Part shown: positions 45,548 to 53,473 of the stretch, piece by piece
How the letters are laid out: every line of letters begins with the position of its first letter
Position numbering within the stretch: the stretch's first letter is position 1
Position numbers and translations under genes: made by a program
NCBI GenBank assembly: GCA_027623295.1
Contig: JAQBXR010000008.1
Span: forward strand, 1 to 64,000
Reading direction: 5' to 3'
From: Planctomycetota bacterium
GTDB taxonomy: Bacteria; Planctomycetota; UBA1135
Length of the DNA: 64,000 bases
The notes under the pieces: generated by a model
Databases searched by the model: none
The model's input: only the letters and a program-made list of their open reading frames with translations
What the model was told of the DNA's origin: nothing

Positions 45548-46867
45548 TTAGTCGTTAAGAGGGTTCGCTGCTTTATCTCGCTCCTCTTGTGCAGCGAGGC
45601 GCCCTGCCTGACGTAGGCGGCCGAGAATCAAATCGCCCATGGGCAGTTCTCGCAAAGTATTGCGCAATGCGACAAGCGGCACCTGAACCGTTAAGTCGGC
45701 CAAACGTAATGCAAATTCTTCGAACAAAGCAAGGTCTTCGGGATCGAGGTGTGCCAACTTCGTCTTGGCCCAGCGGCTTGCCTCACTCTTTGCTCGTTCT
45801 TCAATCGATTGGCGCAGCTTATCCGCCACAGGGTTAAGGTTCCTACGGAAGATTTTCTCCCGAAAATGAAGTCCTCCTTCACGCAAATAGGGGCGAATGG
45901 TTCTCTGTAGAACTCGCCCGGCAACTTGGTTTGTTTCGGCCTCGGAACTAACCTCTAAAACGTCATAGCGCTTGAAACCAGGCAACTCACGAATACTCGC
46001 TTCCGTATCTGCAGGCACTCCGAGATCTAAAATTAGGCGTTCCTCCTCTTGCTTTGGCAATTGAGCTAAAGCCTTTGCGAACACTAAGGGTGCAAAGGAC
46101 CCCGTAGCCGTGACCAAATGGTCAAAGTCTTGAGGGCAAGCTTGGAAATCACTCAGTGACTGAGAAACGCCACCATGCTTTTCAGCCAACTCTTGTGCGG
46201 TGGCCTGGGTGCGATTTACAAAGCAGAGGGAAACCTGGAGCCAACCAGCCAAACGCTGCCCAATTTCACGCACCATTTCACCACTACCCAAAAGAGTAAT
46301 CCGCGCCGGTTTTGTACTCACCTTCTTCCGCAGAATATTTGCTGCGACCCCTGCAACAGAGGTCGGCAAATGGGTGTAATCCACTTGTTTACGAACCCGG
46401 CGAGAAAGCTTGACAGTCTCATCTCCGAGCATGCCCAGCCAGTGTTTACAAACATCTTGCTCGCGCGCTTCAAAAAGTGCGCTGCGAAACTGGCCGACCA
46501 CCTGCTCATCACCCAACACCTTTGAGTCTAAGCCACACAACATGGCGCTTAAGTGTCGATGGGTGGCGTCGCCACTAAGCGCGAAACCAACCGAGTCCAC
46601 CAAATCGGCCAATGGCTCCTGGGGGTTCGCAAGGCTGCCTTTTTGCTCGAACCAAGTACCGAAAGCACGAAGCACACGGTCTGGTGAGCAATGTTCATGA
46701 CTCACCCAATAGGTTTCAACCCGATTGCAGGTGCGCAAATGAAGGATTTCATCTACGCCAAGGGCAAGGCGATACTCCTCCAGGGACCCTGGGGCCTCTG
46801 AAAACCAACCAATCTCCTCCGAGGAGGCACGGTGATGCGTCACGCCGACAACTCCGAATCTATCCAT
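45548..46867 (-). CDS. hemA: Glutamyl-tRNA reductase
   Basis: This 439-residue enzyme has the catalytic cysteine at residue 47 in HLRTCNRVETY, the NADPH loop LLGSGEMVREIGQRL and a C-terminal dimerisation helix. It reduces glutamyl-tRNA to glutamate-1-semialdehyde and commits carbon to haem. It heads the nine-gene haem operon. Its promoter differs from the leaderless ones: a TATGAT hexamer (46890-46895) lies 22 bases before the ATG, with AAGG in between. Confidence 0.96.
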   Translation of the reverse strand: MDRFGVVGVTHHRASSEEIGWFSEAPGSLEEYRLALGVDEILHLRTCNRVETYWVSHEHCSPDRVLRAFGTWFEQKGSLANPQEPLADLVDSVGFALSGDATHRHLSAMLCGLDSKVLGDEQVVGQFRSALFEAREQDVCKHWLGMLGDETVKLSRRVRKQVDYTHLPTSVAGVAANILRKKVSTKPARITLLGSGEMVREIGQRLAGWLQVSLCFVNRTQATAQELAEKHGGVSQSLSDFQACPQDFDHLVTATGSFAPLVFAKALAQLPKQEEERLILDLGVPADTEASIRELPGFKRYDVLEVSSEAETNQVAGRVLQRTIRPYLREGGLHFREKIFRRNLNPVADKLRQSIEERAKSEASRWAKTKLAHLDPEDLALFEEFALRLADLTVQVPLVALRNTLRELPMGDLILGRLRQAGRLAAQEERDKAANPLND

Positions 46868-46889
46868 GTCTGTGCCTTTTCAGCGGAGC

Positions 46890-46895
46890 ATCATA
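46890..46895 (-). promoter_or_regulatory. -10 hexamer (TATGAT) of the haem operon
   Basis: TATGAT on the minus strand ends 22 bases upstream of the hemA ATG. The leader of about 16 bases contains AAGG, a weak ribosome-binding site. This is a leadered contrast to most other promoters here. Confidence 0.35.
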
Positions 46896-47225
46896 CCCCT
46901 GCTTGGTGCCTTCATGTCGAAAAAGCCCAAGTTGGACTCCCCCATAAAAGCCCAACTCCCTGGAAATTAAACTCCGGCAACATCTCGGCCAAAACCATTC
47001 AACTCCACGCCCCAATAAGGAGATGATCGGCAATCAATCCGAATAAGAAGGGCCATCTCTGTCCTCTTGCTGCGGACCAATCGCGTTCGGGTTTTGCAGC
47101 GATTGAGGCCCTGCAGGCATTCCTTGAGCAGAAATGGAAGCGAACAGTTCTCTGAACGGCTCTTGCGGTCTCCGCCAGCACGATACCTTCCGCTCCCTAG
47201 CCTCCAAGAAGGGGCCGCTTGGGGT

Positions 47226-47231
47226 TAGAAT
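47226..47231 (+). promoter_or_regulatory. -10 hexamer (TAGAAT) of the transketolase gene
   Basis: It ends eight bases before ATG 47240, a nearly leaderless spacing. No Shine-Dalgarno sequence is possible in the remaining bases (AGCCGCCC). Confidence 0.45.
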
Positions 47232-47239
47232 AGCCGCCC

Positions 47240-49576
47240 ATGGCTCGCCCCATCCCCAAATTTGAAACCCTTGCAGCTGACTTTTCCAATTGGGAAAAAG
47301 TCGGTGACATGATGGACCAGTGCATCGACCTGATGCTCAACCATCGGCAGTCTGGTCACCCCGGAGGTTCACGTTCAAAAGTGCAGACCATGGTCGCACT
47401 GACCCTTTCCGGCACCATGCGCTGGGATGTGCGTCGTCCGGATAAAGCTTTCAGCGATAAGTTTGTGCTTGTTGCAGGACACTGCGTTCCTGTGGTTTAC
47501 GCCATGCTTGCGGTTTACAACGAAGCGCTGCGCCGGATGCATGCAAAAACTGGCGATGACAAGTACGCGGTTTACGGCGGTGAAGAACGCACCTTGGTTT
47601 GGGAAGACTTGCTTAACCTGCGTCACAACGGCGGCCTTTCGGGTCATGCAGAAGCAGAAGGCAAAACCATGATCTTTGCAGCAAACACTGGACCTTCGGG
47701 TCACGGTGCTCCGGTTGCAGCAGGTATCGCACTTTCTTTGAAGCATGCTGGCGCTGAGGAAGTTCGCGTGTTTGCAGTAGAAGGAGAAGGCGGCCACACC
47801 GCCGGATGTCATCACGAAACCAAGGCCACCGCTTGGGGACTTGGTCTCGGCAACCTCAACTACTTGTTGGATTGGAATGACAACGGTATCGATCCGCGCC
47901 CGTACTCCGACATGGTTTATGGCGAGCCGCAAACCTGGTTTGATTCCTACGGTTGGATTACCAACGGTGCGGAAGATGGCAGCGATTACGCCCAAGTCAC
48001 CAAAGCTATGTTGGCCAGCGTTTTCGCGGAAGGTGACCAACCGCGTTGCACGTGGTTTAAGACCATTAAAGGCCGAGGTTATGGCGTTACTGGTTACGCA
48101 TCGCACGGCGCGGCGCACAAGCCAAACTCCCCTGTCTTCTGGGAGACTAAGGAGTACTTCGCCAACAAGTACGGCGTTTCCTTCTCGGGCCAAGGCGAAG
48201 AACGTCCTGCTAGCAGCGAAGATTTTCGCCAACAAACCGCAGACAACCTTGTGGTCACCATGTCCTTGCTGGACGACGACACCTTCTGCGCTTGGCTCGC
48301 AGATCGCTTGGTGGCACTTGGAGATAGTGTTCCTAAAATCGTAGAAGGCTTCAACCTTAGCGAGATGGATCCGACCAAAGATCCGGAACTAACTGACCCG
48401 GCGCAACTTCCGGATCACGTGTTCATCAAGCCAGGCACCATGGCACCAAACCGTAAAGGTTTCGCCCTGATTGGTGCGCACTTGAACGCCGTCGCTAGGA
48501 AAAAATACGGGCGCCCAGTTGTGATCGCATGCTCTGCTGACCTTGCAGATAGCACCAACATTTCTGGTTTTGCGGAAGACTCCGGTGGCGAAGAAGGCTT
48601 CGGTTGGTATGATCGCAAAGGCAATACCGCCGGCGCATTATTGCCGACCACCATTACCGAATTCAGCAACTCAGGCCTCATGTGTGGCCTTGCTGCTACC
48701 AATATGGCAGCGGATCCAGAGAAGAGTTTTGTAGGGTTTTGGGGCGCATGTTCCACTTACGGAAGTTTCTCTTACCTCAAGTACGGCCCCATGCGCCTGT
48801 ACTCGCAACTTGCGCAAGACAGCCCGCTGAAGCTCGGCAAGGTGATCTGGGTTGTGGGTCACTCCGGTCCAGAGACCGCAGAAGATTCGCGCACCCACTT
48901 CGGCATTTTCGCGCCTGGCATCACGCAGTTCTTCCCGCGTGGCCAGGTCATGGACATTCACCCCTACGAGCCAAACGAAGTCGGGCCCTGCCTGCTTGCG
49001 GCTCTAGCGCAAGATGTGCCAATCGTGGCCATTCACCTCACACGTCCGAACATTGAGGTGCCAGATCGTCCGGCCTTAGGCATGGCATCGCACATGGATG
49101 CGGCCAAAGGGGCTTACCTGATTCGCGATTACGATGCCTCCCGCCCTGCCGATGGCTGCATCATTGTCCGCGGTACTTCCTCCACTGCATCCGTGGTGCA
49201 ACTGCTGAAGAACGGCGCTTTCGATGGCGATGGCCCGAACGTCAAGATTGTGGCCGGAGTCAGTCATGAGTTGTTCATGGTGCAGTCCGAAGCTTACCGT
49301 GAATCCATCATCAGTAAGGAAGATTGGTTCAACAGCACGGTGATTACTAACGGCGCACGTCAAATGATGTGGCTGTGGACCGCGCACCAAACCAGTTACG
49401 CATACGCAATGGGTTCCGATTGGGACAACCGTTGGCGCACCGGTGGTTCGGGTGAAGAGATCCTTAAAGAGGCTCACCTCGATCCAACGAGTTTGCTCGC
49501 AGGCATTCAACACTTTGTCGCCGACCGCGACAAGCGTTTTGCTGAAGCAAGTGCACCGGCTCCGGCGCACGCCTAG
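47240..49576 (+). CDS. Transketolase-family thiamine-diphosphate enzyme, long divergent form
   Basis: This 778-residue protein has the transketolase layout: N-terminal TPP domain (HRQSGHPGGS, GLSGHAEAEGK, NTGPSGHG, LLDWNDNGID), central pyrimidine-binding domain (TITEFSNSGLMCGLA, with Glu at the expected catalytic place, and GHSGPETAEDSRTH) and C-terminal domain. Normal enzymes have about 660 residues. The canonical GDG of the diphosphate motif reads GEG (VEGEGGHTAGCHHE). It may be a true transketolase of a deep branch or a related ketol transferase. It is monocistronic, and no other pentose-phosphate gene is near. Confidence 0.8.
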   Translation: MARPIPKFETLAADFSNWEKVGDMMDQCIDLMLNHRQSGHPGGSRSKVQTMVALTLSGTMRWDVRRPDKAFSDKFVLVAGHCVPVVYAMLAVYNEALRRMHAKTGDDKYAVYGGEERTLVWEDLLNLRHNGGLSGHAEAEGKTMIFAANTGPSGHGAPVAAGIALSLKHAGAEEVRVFAVEGEGGHTAGCHHETKATAWGLGLGNLNYLLDWNDNGIDPRPYSDMVYGEPQTWFDSYGWITNGAEDGSDYAQVTKAMLASVFAEGDQPRCTWFKTIKGRGYGVTGYASHGAAHKPNSPVFWETKEYFANKYGVSFSGQGEERPASSEDFRQQTADNLVVTMSLLDDDTFCAWLADRLVALGDSVPKIVEGFNLSEMDPTKDPELTDPAQLPDHVFIKPGTMAPNRKGFALIGAHLNAVARKKYGRPVVIACSADLADSTNISGFAEDSGGEEGFGWYDRKGNTAGALLPTTITEFSNSGLMCGLAATNMAADPEKSFVGFWGACSTYGSFSYLKYGPMRLYSQLAQDSPLKLGKVIWVVGHSGPETAEDSRTHFGIFAPGITQFFPRGQVMDIHPYEPNEVGPCLLAALAQDVPIVAIHLTRPNIEVPDRPALGMASHMDAAKGAYLIRDYDASRPADGCIIVRGTSSTASVVQLLKNGAFDGDGPNVKIVAGVSHELFMVQSEAYRESIISKEDWFNSTVITNGARQMMWLWTAHQTSYAYAMGSDWDNRWRTGGSGEEILKEAHLDPTSLLAGIQHFVADRDKRFAEASAPAPAHA

Positions 49577-49585
49577 GTTTCGTGA

Positions 49586-49954
49586 TTACTCGGCCGTGAC
49601 CTTCGATTGAAAGGTCATGGCCAAACCACCTGGGGCGAGTAGATAGTAGATGCGTTCGCCATGCGCTTCCATTGGGCCTTTCGGACTCAAACCTTGGGAA
49701 CGCGCATGTTCTGCCACAGCATCGGCGTCCTCCACTTCCAACTGAAGCATGATGCCCGGTGGCATGCCCTCTCCTTCGGGCCAAACTTCCACACGACTAT
49801 CGCCAGCGTGGAAAAGCCCTCCTTGCGGAGAATCTGGGTCACCGGCTTGAAGCGGTTGCGCTACGCAAGCCAGGCCTAATCCTAGGCCCAGGAATTCCAC
49901 CAGAGCATCAGAATCTGGAGAGACTGCGACAAAGCGGATGCCTTTCAAGTTCAT
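49586..49954 (-). CDS. VOC-superfamily (glyoxalase-like) protein
   Basis: This 122-residue protein has the two beta-alpha-beta-beta-beta modules of the vicinal oxygen chelate fold. Module one is GIRFVAVSPDSDALVEFL; module two is IMLQLEVEDADAVAEHARSQG, then YYLLAPGGLAMTF. The substrate cannot be told. It lies 9 bp downstream of the ABC permease gene on the same strand and may be read with that operon. Confidence 0.75.
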   Translation of the reverse strand: MNLKGIRFVAVSPDSDALVEFLGLGLGLACVAQPLQAGDPDSPQGGLFHAGDSRVEVWPEGEGMPPGIMLQLEVEDADAVAEHARSQGLSPKGPMEAHGERIYYLLAPGGLAMTFQSKVTAE

Positions 49955-49963
49955 GCGCTCATC

Positions 49964-50878
49964 CTACACGCTTCGCCGCAACCAACGTCGGGCGAGGTCG
50001 GAAAGGATGTCCGCAAACATGACTAAAACGCCACCCAAGATTACGAGGAAAATCAACTCGTCGTACTGGTCGTGAGCGCGGGATTCAGAAATATAATAAC
50101 CCAGAGAAACTATGCCGAGCATGCCAAGAACCGTGGCCTCGCGAACGCAAGTTTCAAAACGATAGAAGAAGTAAAGCAGATAGCGGCCGAGGGCCATTGG
50201 GAAAACACCGGCGATGGTAATCTCCTTGCGCGTTGCGCCAGCCATCGACATAGCGCGCAGTGGCTCGGACGGAAGGTTCTCAATCGTTTCTCCTCCAAGG
50301 CGACCGAGAATACCGGAGTTGTGAATCGCAAGAGCGAGGATCGCCGGCCAAGCACTGCTGCCCAACATAGCGAGCAACAAGTAAGCCCAGATGTATTCTG
50401 GGATCGCGCGCAGCAAGATGCACAGAATACGCACCGCTTGGGCGACATGATCTAAGGCATGGTTGCATGCACCATGTCCGGCGGTTGCGTGCGGCACAAA
50501 CGGATGCGCACTCATTAAGTTTCGCGCGCCAAAGGCACCAAGAATAGAACCTATACCCCCGGCTAAAACAATCGCGATGACAGAAATACCAAGAGTAGCC
50601 CCCATGCCGCGCCATCCGTATAGGTTCATCTGTTCCGTCACCCATGCGCCAAGAGAAGCCCCGTCGCCTGGTTGACGTAATGGGTCAGGCAAAGCACGTT
50701 CGGCAAACCGGCTAAAGTTGTCCATGCGTCGGGCGCTGAATAGATCGGCAAAATCGATATCCGAGAAAATCCACGCAAGAGCAATCAGGCCAAGCGCTAT
50801 CCAGCCAGAAATCTGAAGCATCCTGCTGCGCGGGCGTTGCGCCCAAAGCTGCACCACGGAATCTGATGGGTGACTCAA
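49964..50878 (-). CDS. PhnE-type ABC permease, second subunit of putative selenium-oxyanion importer
   Basis: This protein of about 304 residues has five or six membrane helices and the permease coupling motif around EPLRAMSMAGATRKEIT. It matches the PhnE family. I set the start at TTG 50878, which overlaps the preceding TGA as TTGA; an ATG at 50911 would give a 37-bp overlap. The last permease of a phnD-C-E-E order. See the binding protein for the substrate argument. Confidence 0.82.
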   Translation of the reverse strand: MSHPSDSVVQLWAQRPRSRMLQISGWIALGLIALAWIFSDIDFADLFSARRMDNFSRFAERALPDPLRQPGDGASLGAWVTEQMNLYGWRGMGATLGISVIAIVLAGGIGSILGAFGARNLMSAHPFVPHATAGHGACNHALDHVAQAVRILCILLRAIPEYIWAYLLLAMLGSSAWPAILALAIHNSGILGRLGGETIENLPSEPLRAMSMAGATRKEITIAGVFPMALGRYLLYFFYRFETCVREATVLGMLGIVSLGYYISESRAHDQYDELIFLVILGGVLVMFADILSDLARRWLRRSV

Positions 50879-51732
50879 ACGACAAACCTCCGCCGCAATT
50901 GTGCACTCCACGCTTCCAGTACTAGGACCACTAGGATCAAAGCATAAAGGTAGGTCCAGACCTCGTGGTAGTGGAGATTTTCAAACGACTGCTTGAGGTA
51001 AAGCCCGACGGTAGTAAATCCAAAAAACCCGAGCACCGCAGAAGACCGCACCGCACATTCAAATCGATAGAAGGTGTATGCCGCGATATCGGGCAGTGTG
51101 CGTGGAAGGCGCGCAAAAAGGAAAACTCGACTTTGTGAGGCTCCGATTTGACTTAAGGCATAGGATGGCCGTGGATCGCTCTCATCTAACATTTCTGAAA
51201 ACACTTTGGCTAGCGTGCCTGTGTAAGGAATGAAAATGGCAAGCACTGCTGCCGCGGGGCTTAACCCAAGTGCAGCAAGAAGCAGCAAAGCCCAAAGCAG
51301 TTCATGAATAGAACGCATGGCGGTGAGCGAAATGCGAATACTCCAACGCACGACTCCCCAAGCTTTACCGCGTGTTGCCCAAAAACTTTCAGAAGCCAAC
51401 ACACCGAGTAGCATGCCAAAAACAAAAGATAGGGAGATGGCAGCGATTGCGTAAACCAAAGTCCCCCATAATCCTTTTGCGACTTTCAGCAGGAAGGGTG
51501 GCGCATCGGCAGGAAGGTAACCGCCGGACTCATAATCCAATGCAGGCTGGAGGGCAGCGACGAAGAACTCGCGGACTAAAACTGCGCCATCCCCTTTTGA
51601 CAACAAACCGCTTCCGTCTAATCCTAAGCCCAAAAAGGCCAAAATGCCCGCAGCCAGAATCCCGGTGAGCACCCGCACGCGATGGGATGATTCCTTCCCG
51701 CCCAGGCCTGCGAAATCAGCGGCCCTCGCCAA
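50875..51732 (-). CDS. PhnE-type ABC permease, first subunit
   Basis: This 285-residue membrane protein has about six helices and the coupling loop DPRPSYALSQIGASQSRVF. It pairs with the second permease to form the channel. The first about 45 residues include a helix (VLTGILAAGILAFLGLGL) and then a long periplasmic loop as in PhnE. It overlaps the ATPase gene by 17 bp and the next permease by 4 bp. Confidence 0.82.
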   Translation of the reverse strand: MARAADFAGLGGKESSHRVRVLTGILAAGILAFLGLGLDGSGLLSKGDGAVLVREFFVAALQPALDYESGGYLPADAPPFLLKVAKGLWGTLVYAIAAISLSFVFGMLLGVLASESFWATRGKAWGVVRWSIRISLTAMRSIHELLWALLLLAALGLSPAAAVLAIFIPYTGTLAKVFSEMLDESDPRPSYALSQIGASQSRVFLFARLPRTLPDIAAYTFYRFECAVRSSAVLGFFGFTTVGLYLKQSFENLHYHEVWTYLYALILVVLVLEAWSAQLRRRFVV

Positions 51733-52498
51733 AGGCCGTCTCCTCTAGATGATACAAATCATGAATTTGCTCTTCGCACAAAGCCGATGGCGGACCATCG
51801 TACGCAACCTTGCCATGGCGCAATCCCAAGACGCGGGGAAAAAAATCACGGGCCAGATTTAGGTTGTGCAAAGAAACGACCAAGGTCCAGCCATCTTCCT
51901 TAGCGAGTTCCACCATGAGCCGGATCAAACTACGTGCGCGAGCTGGGTCTACCGAGGCAACCGGCTCGTCGGCCAACAAGCAAGTTGGTTGCTGATAAAG
52001 CGCCCGAGCTAGGGCAACGCGCTGTTGCTGTCCACCTGACAAGGAGTCGGTGCGTTGAAACAACTTTTCGCCAATGCCAACGCGTTCCAATATCTGATGC
52101 ACTTCCTGCAAGTCCTCTTTTTTGGTGCGCATCATGGAACGTAGGGCAGACAGAAAGCCTCTTTGTCCAAGACGTCCGGCGACCACGTTCTGCGAAACGC
52201 GCAGGTTTGGCACCAACGAATGATCTTGATGCACAAACCCAATTTGGGAACGCAGCGAGCGCAACTCTTCTGGCTTCAATTGGTCCAGGCGCACTCCGTC
52301 CACTTCTACATACCCTTTCCGCGGGCCGATGACCCCAGTAAATGCTCGCAACAAGGTTGTTTTACCAGCACCACTAGGGCCGACTAGAGCCACGTGCTCT
52401 CCTGCCCCAATCTCAAGACTGAGGTCTTGAAGGACAGGTTTACCGCCAAGCTGGACATCCACTCCTGAAAGTCGAAAAGCCGCTGGCGGTGTAGTCAT
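51716..52498 (-). CDS. PhnC-type ABC transporter ATPase
   Basis: This 260-residue ATPase has Walker A GPSGAGKTT, the signature LSGGQQQRVALARAL and Walker B CLLADEPVASVD. It is of the phosphonate-type importer family. It is followed by two permeases and preceded (18 bp) by the binding protein, which gives a complete four-gene importer. Confidence 0.9.
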   Translation of the reverse strand: MTTPPAAFRLSGVDVQLGGKPVLQDLSLEIGAGEHVALVGPSGAGKTTLLRAFTGVIGPRKGYVEVDGVRLDQLKPEELRSLRSQIGFVHQDHSLVPNLRVSQNVVAGRLGQRGFLSALRSMMRTKKEDLQEVHQILERVGIGEKLFQRTDSLSGGQQQRVALARALYQQPTCLLADEPVASVDPARARSLIRLMVELAKEDGWTLVVSLHNLNLARDFFPRVLGLRHGKVAYDGPPSALCEEQIHDLYHLEETAFGEGR

Positions 52499-52516
52499 AA
52501 AGAAACGAGAGCTCGG

Positions 52517-53422
52517 TTAATTCAAGAAGCCAAGCTTCGAAGCCAACTCTACAATCGGGTCAAAATCCTTATTCTCAGCCAAGATTAGGCCTTCCTCACG
52601 ATCGATGGCCTTTAACAAGTTGGCATCGGTCATGTTCAACAAGGCCGTTTGCACCTTGTCGACGAAACCTTCCCCATACACTTGATCGAGCGCTGGGTGC
52701 GCAGTCCAGTTGTAGTCTGGGTAAGTCGGGGTGACCCAAGCGATGCGGCACTTCTCAGCATCGAGTTGACCCTCTGCGACCATAAGATCGTAAGTCTTGT
52801 AGTTCATCGCGCCGGCTTGAAAGGTGCCTGCTTCCACCAACTTGGCGGTCTTGTCGTGCGATCCAGAGAACGCAGCCTCGGCACCAAAGAAATCCTTAGG
52901 CGAACGCCCGGTGTTCTCAACAATAAAGTGTTCCGGCATTAAGCGACCAGAGGTGGATTGGGGCGAGCCAAAGGTAAAGCTCATGCCTTCTAGGCCCATC
53001 GGGAAGGAGTCGGACTTTTGCACCGACGTTTCACCATTGACCACGAAGTAGGAAACGAATTCCGGGTCCGATTTACCTTGGGCGATGGCACGGGAGCCGT
53101 CGACCGTGGAGCGCGCTTGCACACCACTCAATCCGCCGAACCAGGCGAGCTGAACATCGCCATTGCGGAACATTTCAACCGAAGCGCTGTAATCTGCAGT
53201 GGGCACGTACTCCACAGGAACCCCGAGTTGCTCACTCAAATAAGCGGCTACTGGCTGAAACTTGGCCTCCAGTTCGGTGGAGTCATGGTCCGGAATTGCA
53301 GTAAAATAGAGGGTTGAGGAGGTCTCGTTTGACTCTTTTTCGGTGCCGCCACAAGCAGCAAGGGCCAAAATAAAGGCGAGTACGCCGAAAGGCAGCAAAT
53401 GAGATGAAGACCTAGGGCTCAT
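52517..53422 (-). CDS. PhnD-like binding lipoprotein, putative selenate-binding type
   Basis: This 301-residue lipoprotein (lipobox LALAAC, Cys24) has FTAIPDHDSTELEAKF, LAWFGGLSGVQAR, FTFGSPQSTSGRLMPEHF, FSGSHDKTAKLVEAG and YPDYNWTAH. From memory these segments fit the PhnD paralogue family annotated as putative selenate ABC transporter binding protein (SAIPDENPTEL, WFGG.T.VQAR, STSG.LMP, YDYNWT) better than PhnD itself. Phosphonate or phosphite remains possible, but no catabolic gene for either is in the window. A TAAATT hexamer ends 6 bases before the ATG. Confidence 0.78.
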   Translation of the reverse strand: MSPRSSSHLLPFGVLAFILALAACGGTEKESNETSSTLYFTAIPDHDSTELEAKFQPVAAYLSEQLGVPVEYVPTADYSASVEMFRNGDVQLAWFGGLSGVQARSTVDGSRAIAQGKSDPEFVSYFVVNGETSVQKSDSFPMGLEGMSFTFGSPQSTSGRLMPEHFIVENTGRSPKDFFGAEAAFSGSHDKTAKLVEAGTFQAGAMNYKTYDLMVAEGQLDAEKCRIAWVTPTYPDYNWTAHPALDQVYGEGFVDKVQTALLNMTDANLLKAIDREEGLILAENKDFDPIVELASKLGFLN

Positions 53423-53428
53423 CCACGC

Positions 53429-53434
53429 AATTTA
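53429..53434 (-). promoter_or_regulatory. -10 hexamer (TAAATT) of the importer operon
   Basis: It has exactly six bases to the ATG at 53422 on the minus strand, leaderless geometry. The hybrid kinase gene ends 40 bp further upstream. Confidence 0.45.
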
Positions 53435-53473
53435 GCACCACCAATCCTCACATGGGAAAATACTTTTACTTGC

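Larger units (their letters stand above)
46868..47239. other. 372-bp intergenic region between hemA and transketolase
   Basis: It holds the hemA promoter at the left and a TAGAAT hexamer for the transketolase gene at the right. In between, a plus-strand frame of about 42 codons (ending ...GFAAIEALQAFLEQKW.. and a TGA near 47155) has the look of a protein helix and might be a gene end. I recognise no family. No hairpin or RNA gene was seen. Confidence 0.4.

Noticed and set aside
46999-47181. Small minus-strand gene in the hemA-transketolase gap
   Set aside because: It has Arg/Ala-rich shadow-like composition with no start signal or family resemblance.
49964-53422. Phosphonate utilisation locus
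   Set aside because: Only transporter genes are present, with no C-P lyase, phosphonatase or phosphite dehydrogenase, and the binding protein looks more like the selenate-type paralogue. Kept as an alternative only.
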